From assembly GCA_964012725.1 (NCBI GenBank), contig CAXGTL010000012.1, positions 1 to 31,497 of the forward strand: a DNA stretch of 31,497 nt, read 5' to 3'. Each line of letters opens with the position of its first letter. The first letter of the stretch is position 1. This DNA comes from CAXGTL01 sp964012725 (GTDB taxonomy: Archaea; Nanobdellota; Nanobdellia; Woesearchaeales; CAXGTL01). The translations under genes were made by a program, and so were the position numbers. The notes below the pieces were generated by a model. The model was not told the origin of the DNA. It saw only the letters and a program-made list of their open reading frames with translations, and did no database searches. Positions 13,956 to 22,768 of the stretch are shown here, in pieces.

Positions 13956-14635
13956 TAAAAAAAGAGTTTTTTTCTGAATTTGTTCTTAGTTGCTATTGTA
14001 AAGATTCTGCCAAATTCATGATTAGTTAATGGCCTTGTTTTAATAACTAAATTACTTTTTCTTATTGCTTCTAAAACAGAATCTTTGTCTTGATTTGCAT
14101 CTACTAATGTAAAATTAGTATTTAATTGATAAAGTCTGTGTGAATCTGAGTTTGCAATCATTGGTTTATTATATTTTGTTGCTATCCTTATTGCTTTTTT
14201 GTTTCTGTTAATAATATTATGATAAAAATAACAATGTTCAATAACATCAAAGAGTTTGATGTGTTGTTTTAATTTTCTTCCAAGACAGTTTGTGTCAATA
14301 AAATAAGGATGAGGTGCAATTACTAGCATTTCTGGATTTTTTTCTTTGACTTTGTATAATTCATTGAATGTTTTTGGATTTTTCATACCTAAAGGAGGGT
14401 TTAGTAATAAAACATCTTTGAACTTGATTCTTGCTTCCATACCAGGTATTAAAAGAATTCCATGTTTCTTAGCATATGATTTAATTGAATTATTATAGAA
14501 AATAGATTCGTGGTTTGTGATTGCTAATACATTAAAGTTAAGTTTAGCACATTGTTTGATTAAAGTTTGTGCATTGTACTTGATTCTATCACAAGGATCT
14601 TCTGATGTGTGTAAGTGAAAGTCTGATTTTAGCAT
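13955..14635 (-). CDS. PHP-domain phosphoesterase
   Basis: Polymerase and histidinol phosphatase (PHP) fold metal-dependent phosphoesterase (226 aa). The metal-binding motifs are SDFHLHTSED (His7, His9), AITNHESIFY, PGMEARIKF (Glu), APHPYF and ANSDSHR. The C-terminal NFTLVDANQDKDSVLEAIRK resembles other stand-alone PHP proteins. The substrate is unknown; relatives hydrolyse histidinol phosphate, nucleotides or RNA ends. A TATA (ATTTATAAAA on the reverse strand, around 14656-14668) lies about 22 nt before the ATG, so it is probably leaderless. The stop codon touches the adjacent structured region. Confidence 0.85.
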   Translation of the reverse strand: MLKSDFHLHTSEDPCDRIKYNAQTLIKQCAKLNFNVLAITNHESIFYNNSIKSYAKKHGILLIPGMEARIKFKDVLLLNPPLGMKNPKTFNELYKVKEKNPEMLVIAPHPYFIDTNCLGRKLKQHIKLFDVIEHCYFYHNIINRNKKAIRIATKYNKPMIANSDSHRLYQLNTNFTLVDANQDKDSVLEAIRKSNLVIKTRPLTNHEFGRIFTIATKNKFRKKLFF

Positions 14636-14751
14636 GTGTTTGGGTAAGTGTTTGGTTTTATAAATATGATTGTTTGGGAATATATAGAATAATGGAGAAA
14701 TGGAGTGGTAGGGAAATATTTATATACTATTAAGTTTTACATTTAATTATT

Positions 14752-15897
14752 ATGAGAAAAGAGGTAAACATATGGGATTTGGGGAATAGAATAAATATTA
14801 AAATTAACCCTAGTTTTATTAAATTTATAAATAACAAAATTAAAGAAAAATTTAAATCAAAAAGAAAAATTCATAATATCCTTAATAAACATTACAAAAT
14901 TCCTTTTTCTACTTTCAAAGATAGAATGAAAATAGGATATAAATATTTTATAGATTTAGAAATCTTGTTAAATCTTTGTAAAATATTGCAAATTCCGTTA
15001 AAAAACCTACAAAAAAATATTATTTCTTATAAAACAAGGGGTGGAAATAATTATATTAAAAATCCTAAATTACCTATAAAAATAACACCTTTATTTGATA
15101 TGCTAATTGCTCACCACATAGGAGATGGGTGTGTTGTTAATCCTAAAAATGGAAGAAAACCTTATTTTTCTTATAGACAATATAATAAGTTCTATAGAGA
15201 TTTATATATTAAAAAAATAGAATCTGTTTTTGGTCAATTAAAATATGAAAGTAATTATTTAAAAGATAAAAAAACAACACAAGTTTATTTTCCACTGGCA
15301 GTTTCAGAATTAATGTTTAAAATATATAATTTAAATATTAATAGCTTTAAAACTGAAATAAGCAGAATCCCTAAACAAATTTTAGAAAAAAATAAACAAT
15401 ATAAACTTGCTGTTTTAATAGCATTTATTATAGATGAAGGTAATATTGATTCAAACTTAATTTTAATAAGATTGAAAAATAAAGAATTAATAGAAGATTT
15501 ACAGATTATATGTAATGATTTTAATTATGATACCACCTTAAGAAAAACCAAAGATGGTATGTTTAATTTATATATACTCTCAAAGAGTATTTCAAAATTT
15601 TACAAGGATTATCTAAATTTATTAAATAAATATTCTGAAGTTAATTTAGGATATAAAGGCCAAAAAATAGAAGAATTTATTAATAGGCTTAACAAACCTA
15701 AGAGATATATTAAAGGAAATAAAAACAAAATATTAAATTTACTTTCAAAAAAGCAATTAACAGTAAACGAATTAGCTAACACATTAAATATGACTAGGCA
15801 AGGAGCAAGATATTTGATTAAAAAACTATTAAAAGAGAATAAAATTGAAATTAAATTAATTGTAAAATATGGAAACTACAAATATGGATTAATATGA
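14752..15897 (+). CDS. Free-standing LAGLIDADG homing endonuclease-like protein
   Basis: A 381-aa protein with two degenerate LAGLIDADG helices: LIAHHIGDG (118-126) and LIAFIIDEG (222-230), each ending in the acidic residue expected at the active site. The N-terminus (about 40-90) looks like a small HTH, and the C-terminus (about 325-381, LTVNELANTLNMTRQGARYLIKKLL) is a winged helix. It is not inside an intron or intein: YchF downstream is intact from its first methionine and PHP upstream is complete. Base use is more AT-rich and Lys/Asn/Ile-heavy than its neighbours, consistent with a mobile origin. A TATA (TTTATATACT around 14719-14728) lies about 25 nt before the ATG. It could also be a domesticated regulator. 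Confidence 0.75.
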   Translation: MRKEVNIWDLGNRINIKINPSFIKFINNKIKEKFKSKRKIHNILNKHYKIPFSTFKDRMKIGYKYFIDLEILLNLCKILQIPLKNLQKNIISYKTRGGNNYIKNPKLPIKITPLFDMLIAHHIGDGCVVNPKNGRKPYFSYRQYNKFYRDLYIKKIESVFGQLKYESNYLKDKKTTQVYFPLAVSELMFKIYNLNINSFKTEISRIPKQILEKNKQYKLAVLIAFIIDEGNIDSNLILIRLKNKELIEDLQIICNDFNYDTTLRKTKDGMFNLYILSKSISKFYKDYLNLLNKYSEVNLGYKGQKIEEFINRLNKPKRYIKGNKNKILNLLSKKQLTVNELANTLNMTRQGARYLIKKLLKENKIEIKLIVKYGNYKYGLI

Positions 15898-15901
15898 TAA
15901 A

Positions 15902-17101
15902 ATGATTATTGGAATTACTGGCAAGCCAAATTGTGGAAAATCAACATTCTTTAAAGCAGCGACTTTAGCAGAAATTGAGATAGGGAATTATCCTTTTGTA
16001 ACAATAAAACCTAATTCTGGTGTAGGATATGTAAAGATTGAATGTGTTGACAAAGAGTTTGATGTTCAATGTAACCCTAGACAAGGTCATTGTGCAAATG
16101 GTACTCGTTTTGTTCCTGTTGAGCTTATAGATGTTGCTGGATTAGTACCAGGAGCACACGAAGGTGTTGGTTTAGGTAACCAGTTTTTAGATGATCTAAG
16201 GCAAGCAGATGCTTTAATACATGTAATTGATTGTTCAGGTGGTACTAATGAAAAAGGAGAAACTGTTGATGTTGGTTCATATGATCCTGCTAATGATGTA
16301 AAGTTTTTAGAAACTGAAATTGATATGTGGTACTTAGGAATCATGAAAAAAAGTTGGGTTAAATTTGTTAGGCAAGTTGTACAAGAAAAAAAACAAATAC
16401 AAAAAGCATTAGGTACACAATTGTCTGGTTTCAAAGTTACTGAAGAAATGGTTGATGATGGTATAAAAGAACTTAAACTAGACAAAGCTAGGCCAGATAA
16501 ATGGTCTGATGAAGATTTGTTACAATTAGCAATATTTTTTAGAAGAAAAACAAAGCCAATGATAATTGCTTGCAATAAAACTGATATTAGTGTTGGTTAT
16601 GAAAATTATAAAAAATTAGTTGAATTATTTCCTGATTATATTATGATTCCATGTTCAGCTGAATCAGAGCTTGCTTTGAAAGAAGCTGCTAAACATAAAT
16701 TAATTGATTATGTTTCTGGGGAAAATAAGTTTGAAATTTTGGTTGGTGATAAATTAAGTGATAAACAAAAGAATGCATTGGACTTTGTTAAGAAAAATGT
16801 TCTTGACAAAATGGGTAGCACTGGTGTACAAGAAGTTCTTAATAAATCTGTATTTGAATTACTGCATTATATTGCAATTTTCCCTGGCGGTGTTAATAAA
16901 TTAGCTGACCAAGATGGAAACATATTACCAGATTGTTTCTTACTTCCACCTGATTCAACTGCACTAGACTTTGCTTATAAGATTCATTCTGATATTGGTG
17001 AAGGTTTTGTGAAGGCGATTGATGCTAAAACTAAGCAAGCAGTTGGTAAAGAACATAAGTTGAAGCATAGGGATGTTCTTGAGATAAAGAGTAGTAAATA
17101 A
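15902..17101 (+). CDS. ychF: YchF/Obg-type GTPase (OLA1 homologue)
   Basis: Translation-associated P-loop NTPase of the YchF/OLA1 subfamily (399 aa), which binds ribosomes and often prefers ATP. The G1 motif is GKPNCGKST (7-15), the switch II region is DVAGLVPGAHEG, and the G4 motif is NKTD. A helical/coiled insertion (about 140-200) and a C-terminal TGS domain (about 315-399, ending DCFLLPPDSTALDFAYKIHSDIG) complete the archaeal architecture. It starts four bases after the LAGLIDADG stop with no TATA of its own visible, so it is now co-transcribed with that gene. Confidence 0.93.
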   Translation: MIIGITGKPNCGKSTFFKAATLAEIEIGNYPFVTIKPNSGVGYVKIECVDKEFDVQCNPRQGHCANGTRFVPVELIDVAGLVPGAHEGVGLGNQFLDDLRQADALIHVIDCSGGTNEKGETVDVGSYDPANDVKFLETEIDMWYLGIMKKSWVKFVRQVVQEKKQIQKALGTQLSGFKVTEEMVDDGIKELKLDKARPDKWSDEDLLQLAIFFRRKTKPMIIACNKTDISVGYENYKKLVELFPDYIMIPCSAESELALKEAAKHKLIDYVSGENKFEILVGDKLSDKQKNALDFVKKNVLDKMGSTGVQEVLNKSVFELLHYIAIFPGGVNKLADQDGNILPDCFLLPPDSTALDFAYKIHSDIGEGFVKAIDAKTKQAVGKEHKLKHRDVLEIKSSK

Positions 17102-17151
17102 ATAAGAAAGTTTTTATATATAATGAGTATTATGTATCTTATATAGGTGAT

Positions 17152-18612
17152 ATGGTGACTCTAAACATAGAACAAGTAGCAAAGTTTTGTAAAACAAAAG
17201 GTTTTGTTTATCCTAGCTCTGATATCTATGGAGGGTTTTCTGGATTCTGGGACTTTGGTCCACTTGGTGTTGAACTTTTTAATAATATAAAAGCACATTG
17301 GTGGAAATATTTCATACAAGACAGAGAAGATATGGTAGGAATGGATGCAAGCATTGTGTCACACCCAAGAACATGGAAAGCTTCTGGACATATTGAAAAC
17401 TTTAGTGATGTTTCTATTACATGCAAAGCTTGTAAAAAAGTTAATAAAATTGATGAATGCGATGTTGGTAAAGTTAAATGTGAGTTTTGTGAAGGAGAGT
17501 TAGATGAAAGTACTTCTAAAAAATTAAATTTATTATTTCCTACAACAGTTGGGCCAGAGGATGGTGTAACTGCATACTTAAGAGGAGAAACTGCACAATC
17601 AATGTTTATGGATTTTAAACTTATTACTGATACATGCAGAGTTAAGCTACCATTTGGAATTGGACAAGTAGGTAAATGTTTTAGAAATGAAATTGCACCT
17701 AGAGATTTTTTATTTAGAGACAGAGAGTTTACAATTGGTGAATTAGAATTTTTTATACACCCTGAAGAAAAGAAATGTTCTTTACTTAATAAAAAACATC
17801 TTGATATTAATGTTGATTTGTTAGACGCAGAAACTCAAGATAATGGAAACAGTGATATGAAAAAGAATACAATGGGAAAGATGCTTAAAGATGGTAGGTT
17901 AGGTGAATGGCATGCTTATTGGTTAGTTGAACAAATACTTTGGTTTAATAAACTTGGTTTAGACATGAACAAAATAAAACTTAGAGAACATAAAAAATCT
18001 GAATTATCACATTATTCAAGTGCAACATTTGATATTGATTATGAATATCCGTTTGGTTCAAAAGAAGTTGCAGGTATTGCGAACAGAGGACAGTTTGACC
18101 TTACTCAGCACATAAAAGAAAGTAAAGAAAAATTGGAAATGTTTGATGAAAAGACTGGTAAAAAAGTTGTACCAAGGGTAATTGAACCAACATTTGGTAT
18201 GGAGAGAGTATTTTTAGCTGTATTAATTAATGCTTATAATGATGATAAAGAAAGAGGTAATATTGTTTTACATTTACCATCTGATTTAGCTCCAATTAAA
18301 ATAGGTGTGTTTCCTTTAGTAAATAAATTAGAAGGAAAAGCTCGTGAGATTTTTAATCAATTAAAAGTTTTCACAGTTTGTCAGTTTGACAAAGGCGGAA
18401 GTATTGGTCGAAGATATGCTAGAGCTGATGAAATTGGTATTCCTTATTGTGTAACTGTTGACTTTGATATTGAAAAAGATGAATCTGTGACTGTTAGAAA
18501 TAGGGATAGTACTAAACAGATAAGAGTTAAGGTTAGTGCATTGGTTGATACTTTGCATAGGTTGCTACATTGTGGTTTGGAGTTTGAGAAAGCTGGTGTG
18601 GTTGTTGAGTGA
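17152..18612 (+). CDS. glyS: Glycyl-tRNA synthetase (alpha2 type)
   Basis: Class II alpha2 GlyRS charging tRNA-Gly. It opens with the family signature KGFVYPSSDIYGGFSGFWDFGPLGVELFN. It then has a zinc-binding-like insertion (CKACKKVNKIDECDVGKVKCEFC), motif 2 (FRNEIAPRDFLFRDREFTIGELEFF), motif 3 (EPTFGMERVFLAVL) and the C-terminal anticodon-binding domain (IKIGVFPLV to the end). At 486 aa it is shorter than most archaeal GlyRS (about 570), lacking part of the usual insertions. ATAGGTGAT just before the ATG serves as SD, with TTTTTATATATAA about 35 nt upstream. Its stop codon directly abuts the stop of the convergent TrmB gene. Confidence 0.94.
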   Translation: MVTLNIEQVAKFCKTKGFVYPSSDIYGGFSGFWDFGPLGVELFNNIKAHWWKYFIQDREDMVGMDASIVSHPRTWKASGHIENFSDVSITCKACKKVNKIDECDVGKVKCEFCEGELDESTSKKLNLLFPTTVGPEDGVTAYLRGETAQSMFMDFKLITDTCRVKLPFGIGQVGKCFRNEIAPRDFLFRDREFTIGELEFFIHPEEKKCSLLNKKHLDINVDLLDAETQDNGNSDMKKNTMGKMLKDGRLGEWHAYWLVEQILWFNKLGLDMNKIKLREHKKSELSHYSSATFDIDYEYPFGSKEVAGIANRGQFDLTQHIKESKEKLEMFDEKTGKKVVPRVIEPTFGMERVFLAVLINAYNDDKERGNIVLHLPSDLAPIKIGVFPLVNKLEGKAREIFNQLKVFTVCQFDKGGSIGRRYARADEIGIPYCVTVDFDIEKDESVTVRNRDSTKQIRVKVSALVDTLHRLLHCGLEFEKAGVVVE

Positions 18613-19335
18613 TTATTTCTTTGCTTGTTTCCAAATAGAATAAAAATATTGTCTAAAAGATTCTGCTAATTGTCTTGAATTTATTAAAAATGAAACCTTT
18701 TTATCTTCCCAAGGTGTAAAAATAACTTTGTTATTGAAAATAGAAATATTTAAAGGAATAGGGAAATCAACAAAAAGAATGTTTTTTATATTTCTTCCTT
18801 TGAATTTATCTTTTCTATTTTTAGGAGCAATCCCTTTTATAATAATACCAAGTTTTTCTCTTTCCTTTGCAAAATCTCCATAAAAATTATATAAATCTTC
18901 ATAATCATCAGGATTTTTTGCATAAAAAGAAAAGAATAAATATTCATCACCTTTTTTTCCACCTTTAATAAACTCATAAACCATATTTTTAAATCCTTTA
19001 AAACCTTCAAAGATTTCTGCTTCTTGTTTTTCTATTGGTTTTTGTAATAATTTAAGTTGTGGAAGCATTTTCTGAAATCTATTTTCTTTTTCTTGTATGA
19101 ATTTGAGAACTGTTTCAGGATCAGAAGCTTGATAATGTCTAATTTTTCCTTTTATTATGAATGAAGCAAAGCCTTTACTAACTAAACTATGAAGTGTCTT
19201 ATGTAATGTTGAATTTTGTAATCCTGTTTCTTTTAATAAAGGACCTGCAGTAGTAGATCCTGTTTTTAGCAAAGCTAAATATACTTTAGTTTCAGCATTT
19301 GTTAATCCTATTTCTTGGAATATTTGTTCATTCAT
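18613..19335 (-). CDS. TrmB-family transcriptional regulator (1)
   Basis: A TrmB-like regulator (240 aa). The N-terminal winged helix is typical (IGLTNAETKVYLALLKTGSTTAGPLLKETGLQNSTLHKTLHSLVSKGFASFI). It is followed by a coiled linker (ENRFQKMLPQLKLLQKPIEKQ) and a C-terminal phospholipase-D-like effector domain (FEGFKGFKNMVYEFI...FSFYAKN) seen in TrmB proteins without the sugar-binding extension. The effector is unknown. The reverse-strand TATA (TTTATATATAAA around 19354-19366) lies about 20 nt before the ATG. It is divergent from the unknown gene at 19469, its likeliest target by position. Confidence 0.85.
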   Translation of the reverse strand: MNEQIFQEIGLTNAETKVYLALLKTGSTTAGPLLKETGLQNSTLHKTLHSLVSKGFASFIIKGKIRHYQASDPETVLKFIQEKENRFQKMLPQLKLLQKPIEKQEAEIFEGFKGFKNMVYEFIKGGKKGDEYLFFSFYAKNPDDYEDLYNFYGDFAKEREKLGIIIKGIAPKNRKDKFKGRNIKNILFVDFPIPLNISIFNNKVIFTPWEDKKVSFLINSRQLAESFRQYFYSIWKQAKK

Positions 19336-19468
19336 AGAGATTATAATGTTGATTTTATATATAAATCTTTGTGTTGTATTCCATTAGTGGAGCATAAATG
19401 TTTAAATAACTGATTTGGTTACCATTCTTCTAGGACAATTAAAGAATAATTGTACGGAGGAAGATAAA

Positions 19469-20410
19469 ATGAGTTCAACAGAAGAAATAAAAGAATATGT
19501 TAAAGAAAGGCAAAATTATTATATAAATAGTACAAAAAAAAAATTAGATAATCTAGGAAAATGTGTGATAGGTCCAAATAAAGGAATAATTGCAGATGCT
19601 ACAAGAGATAACATAGAGTATAAGAAACCTCTAGATGCGTTAATTTCAGGCCAATATTTTTTTAAGTCTTTAAATTTATTTAAATTGCTTCTTTCAGGAA
19701 GAGAAGCCCTAGGACATTCAGGAGGTTCTGGATGGGATTGTAATTTTCGTATAGATTCATTTTTTGAAGAAGGAATTTTTCAATGGTTTAGTATGGATGA
19801 TCTGAATAAGGACAATATATCGCAAATTGTTTCAAGACATTTAGAAATGAACTATGTTCTTGGAAGTGGAAACCTTAATTATCACGCAGTAAAAGAGATG
19901 ATAAAAGTAGAGAAAGGACATTGTAGAGATTACAATACAATTAACAAAGCTTTAAAAGAAATAAAAAATCCGATAATTGCTGAAAATTTGAAAATTTTAT
20001 GTTACCTAGGCGATAGTGAAACTTTCCGATTATTACCAGAGATTGGAATGGAAGTATATGAAAATGAACCAGAACTTTTCAAAAAGTTAATAGAATTCTC
20101 ATTTAGATTGGCTCTTAATGAAAGCCACGCTAGACCGATAGGAGGAATCACATTGATCTCCGAGAATCCAGAAGTTAAAACACTAATAGATCCAATTTAT
20201 TTAGATTATGCAGTACCTTATATTTTTGAGAAATATGCTGCATTTGTAGGACAAGGATGGCATAAAGAAACACAAGAAAAACATGATAAATGGGCAAAAA
20301 CAATCATGAAAAAACTTGATTTAGATCCTAAAAATGTTCAAGAAATAATTAATAATAACAGTGATAATCCTAGAACATACTTAGAAAGTTTTTTGGAAAG
20401 GGTTTCATAA
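19469..20410 (+). CDS. Hypothetical 313-aa protein between two TrmB genes
   Basis: I do not recognise the family. From the ATG at 19469 the protein (MSSTEEIKEYVKERQ) is 313 aa, soluble and mostly helical. Conspicuous segments are GHSGGSGWDCNFRIDSFFEE, LGSGNLNYHAVKEMIKVEKGH and a late NESHARPIGGITLISENPE. A clear SD (GGAGG) stands about 8-10 nt before 19469, so I prefer it to the upstream ATG at 19415, which has none. A TATA-like TTTAAATA around 19399-19406 would give a leader of about 40 nt. The promoter lies back to back with that of the TrmB gene, so regulation by it is plausible (inference). Confidence 0.65.
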   Translation: MSSTEEIKEYVKERQNYYINSTKKKLDNLGKCVIGPNKGIIADATRDNIEYKKPLDALISGQYFFKSLNLFKLLLSGREALGHSGGSGWDCNFRIDSFFEEGIFQWFSMDDLNKDNISQIVSRHLEMNYVLGSGNLNYHAVKEMIKVEKGHCRDYNTINKALKEIKNPIIAENLKILCYLGDSETFRLLPEIGMEVYENEPELFKKLIEFSFRLALNESHARPIGGITLISENPEVKTLIDPIYLDYAVPYIFEKYAAFVGQGWHKETQEKHDKWAKTIMKKLDLDPKNVQEIINNNSDNPRTYLESFLERVS

Positions 20411-20457
20411 GAATTATTTAATTTTTTTCTTTTTTTAACAAAAACATTTATATTTTT

Positions 20458-21201
20458 TTATTTCTTTGCCATCATCCACATAACATTAAAATAAGATCTA
20501 AATGATCTTGCAATGGATTCTCCTCTGATTAGAATTATTAAAGGTTCCTTTTCTAGTAATACTATTGCTGTTTTGTTTTTGTAGATAAGTATTTCCGAAG
20601 GAGTTGTTTGATCTAGATATTTAACTTTAGATTTTTTTTCAACATTAGGTATATTACCTCTTGCATTTTCATTGAATATAATGTGTGCTTTAAGTTTCTT
20701 TTTTTCTGCTTTTTTATTAAATCTACTGTAAAATGATTTTACTTTCTTTGTATCTATACCTTTGCTTGCTCCAAATATGTAATATTTATCTCCTCTTCTC
20801 AAAGATTCTAATAAATCATTATAAACAGTTGTCATTCCTTTCCAACCTTTGTATATTTCTGCATCAGAACCTTTCTGAGTTAATGTTTGTCTTAATTCTA
20901 AAGATGGTAGAAGTTTGTCAAATTCTCTTTTTTGTTGTTTTAATGTTTTTTCTTTTTGTTTTAAATAGTTTTTAATTCTTGAAGGTGGTGCTGCATTAAA
21001 ATGTTTAACTTTGTTCTTTATAACATAAGAAGCTAAACCTTTGTCTATTAGTTTGTCTATTACTTCGTATACTTTTGATGAAGATATTTTAGATTTTTTT
21101 ACAATTGGTGCTTTTTTTGAACTTCCAAGTTCTAATAATGCTAAGTATACTTTGATTTCTGAGTCTGTAAGTCCTATTTGTTTGAGTATCTTTGTGTTCA
21201 T
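20458..21201 (-). CDS. TrmB-family transcriptional regulator (2)
   Basis: A second TrmB-like protein (247 aa) built like the first: winged helix IGLTDSEIKVYLALLELGSSKKAPIVKKSKISSSKVYEVIDKLIDKG, coiled linker (QKEKTLKQQKREFDKLLPSLELRQ), and PLD-like effector domain (AEIYKGWKGMTTVYNDLLESLRRGDKYYIFGAS ... MMAKK). The two are clear paralogues. A reverse-strand TATA of the AACATTTATATA type (around 21222-21232) precedes the ATG by about 20 nt. It is divergent from the 21330-22720 gene pair, suggesting that pair as a target by position only. Confidence 0.85.
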   Translation of the reverse strand: MNTKILKQIGLTDSEIKVYLALLELGSSKKAPIVKKSKISSSKVYEVIDKLIDKGLASYVIKNKVKHFNAAPPSRIKNYLKQKEKTLKQQKREFDKLLPSLELRQTLTQKGSDAEIYKGWKGMTTVYNDLLESLRRGDKYYIFGASKGIDTKKVKSFYSRFNKKAEKKKLKAHIIFNENARGNIPNVEKKSKVKYLDQTTPSEILIYKNKTAIVLLEKEPLIILIRGESIARSFRSYFNVMWMMAKK

Positions 21202-21329
21202 GTTACTTGTTAATGTTATTTAGTATATAAATGTTATTATTGGTTCACCATAAGGGGGCACTGATACTTAAATAGTTGAATAAGTTACTACTTAGATATG
21301 AGTAATGATTATTTAGGAGGCAAATGAAG

Positions 21330-22007
21330 ATGGAAAATAAAAATATTTTAAATAAAGTAATTTATAAAAATCCAGCAGTGTTATTTATTTATTCAAAGAG
21401 TGACATGACATACCAAGAAAATGAAGACAAAGCAGTAAAGACTGCTATAAATACCCTTGAAGAAGATTTAGGAATAAATAATAAGAGAAGAAAAAAAGGA
21501 CAAATAAAAGCAGCCATAATGCCAATTACATTGTGCAAGTGTATAGACTACAGATGGGAAGACCATTGTTATTTGTCTAAATTAATAGCATTAAGTGAAA
21601 TTCAAGTTTTAGGTGTGAGGTATTCCTGTGATACTTATTTTACTCCTTTTAAATATGGTATGCGTAAAGATATAAAAAACATAAAATCAAAAAAATTAAG
21701 AGAACATTTAACAAGAAACATCCCTCTAGGTGCATATGGTGAAATTTCTAAGTTTATGACATTAACAGAAGTAGTGAAAAAAGTAATTGATAGGGTTGAT
21801 CTTCACTGTATTAAATTAACAATTGATTTCAAGCTACAGGGTAATTCTTATGTAAATACTTTAGTAGACACTGAACTTGACCCTAAGAAATATTTATCAT
21901 CTGAAATAATGTCTTTGAAAAAAGAGGAATTAAAGAGTTTAGTTGCTGAGAATTATAAAGAAAGAATATTTTATAATTTGATAGAAAAGATAGTAGGAAG
22001 TAAATAA
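21330..22007 (+). CDS. Hypothetical 225-aa protein
   Basis: Unrecognised. It begins MENKNILNKVIYKNPAVLFIYSKSD and has a cysteine-bearing central part (ITLCKCIDYRWEDHCYLSKLIALSEIQVLGVRYSCDTYF) followed by a charged helical half. The AGGAGG at 21315-21320 is 9 nt before the ATG at 21330. The ATG at 21324 lies too close, so I place the start at 21330. A TATA-like CTTAAATAG near 21266 fits a leader. It is followed after two bases by the methyltransferase gene, forming a two-gene operon divergent from TrmB (2). Confidence 0.6.
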   Translation: MENKNILNKVIYKNPAVLFIYSKSDMTYQENEDKAVKTAINTLEEDLGINNKRRKKGQIKAAIMPITLCKCIDYRWEDHCYLSKLIALSEIQVLGVRYSCDTYFTPFKYGMRKDIKNIKSKKLREHLTRNIPLGAYGEISKFMTLTEVVKKVIDRVDLHCIKLTIDFKLQGNSYVNTLVDTELDPKKYLSSEIMSLKKEELKSLVAENYKERIFYNLIEKIVGSK

Positions 22008-22009
22008 AA

Positions 22010-22720
22010 ATGATAGAAAATCCCAAAGCTGTGGAACTGAAAGAAATTATTCCCAATGCAAATGTAGAGGGATTAGTAAGATTGGTTGAGATAGAAAAAG
22101 GGAGATTACCTGCTATAGGAGAAAAGGTTGAAACAAATACAGAAGAGTTTTCAGACAGACACAGATTTTGTCAAGATTTTGGCAAAGCTGTATCGTCTTG
22201 TTTCGCCTTAGACATTTTACAAGAAGAAAGATTAAAAATATATATTAATAAATTTAAAAATCAAATAGTGGTAGATCTTGGTGCAGGAGAAACTCCTGAT
22301 GGGTATATTCTTGCATTAATTGGAGGAGCAAAAGCTTATATTGGAGTAGAACCATTTTATGCTGATGTTTTAATAAAAAGATTAACTGAAAAAGTTAAAG
22401 ACTTAGGTGAATATGTTGATGAGGGACCAACTATAATTCATCTGATAAATAGGATAAGATTACATAAGGAATATGGAGAAGGACTAGCAAAAGATATAGA
22501 TTTAGAATTATTAGATTCAATACCAATTTCAATAGTTGCAGAAGATGCACTGAAATTTTTAAAAAGATTACCAGATAAATCAGTGAGTATTTTAACCTGT
22601 GGAACATGCGATATTGTTTCTAAAGATCCCCAGTATATTAATGAAGTTAATCAAAATATGAAAAGAGTACTACATCCTTACGGTGATTGTATAAGTTATA
22701 TGTCTTATTGGGGGATATGA
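22010..22720 (+). CDS. Class I SAM-dependent methyltransferase-like protein
   Basis: A 236-aa protein with a Rossmann methyltransferase core. Motif I is VVDLGAGETPDGYILALIGG (about 86-105), followed by AYIGVEPF (acidic end of beta-2). Later it has SIVAEDALKFLKRLPDKSVSILTCGTCDIV (beta-4 region), with no NPPY motif, so the target is probably not an amino group of a nucleobase. The N-terminal 80 residues (NVEGLVRLVEIEKGRLPAIGEKV) are unfamiliar. It starts two bases after the preceding gene, implying coupled translation. The substrate is unknown. Confidence 0.7.
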   Translation: MIENPKAVELKEIIPNANVEGLVRLVEIEKGRLPAIGEKVETNTEEFSDRHRFCQDFGKAVSSCFALDILQEERLKIYINKFKNQIVVDLGAGETPDGYILALIGGAKAYIGVEPFYADVLIKRLTEKVKDLGEYVDEGPTIIHLINRIRLHKEYGEGLAKDIDLELLDSIPISIVAEDALKFLKRLPDKSVSILTCGTCDIVSKDPQYINEVNQNMKRVLHPYGDCISYMSYWGI

Positions 22721-22732
22721 TTTTAACAACAA

Positions 22733-22741
22733 CATTTATAT
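22733..22741 (+). promoter_or_regulatory. TATA box of the DUF1704 gene
   Basis: An AACATTTATATA element ends about 27 nt before the ATG at 22769, the standard spacing for a leaderless transcript here. Confidence 0.55.
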
Positions 22742-22768
22742 AAACCCTCCTCTTAATTAATAATATTC

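Noticed and set aside
14752..15897. Group I intron or intein around the LAGLIDADG gene
   Set aside because: Both flanking genes are complete, and no intein splice motifs or intron core are present.
19415..19468. Upstream start of the 313-aa protein
   Set aside because: No SD or TATA at leaderless distance, and the extra residues include the SD-coding region itself (TEEDK).
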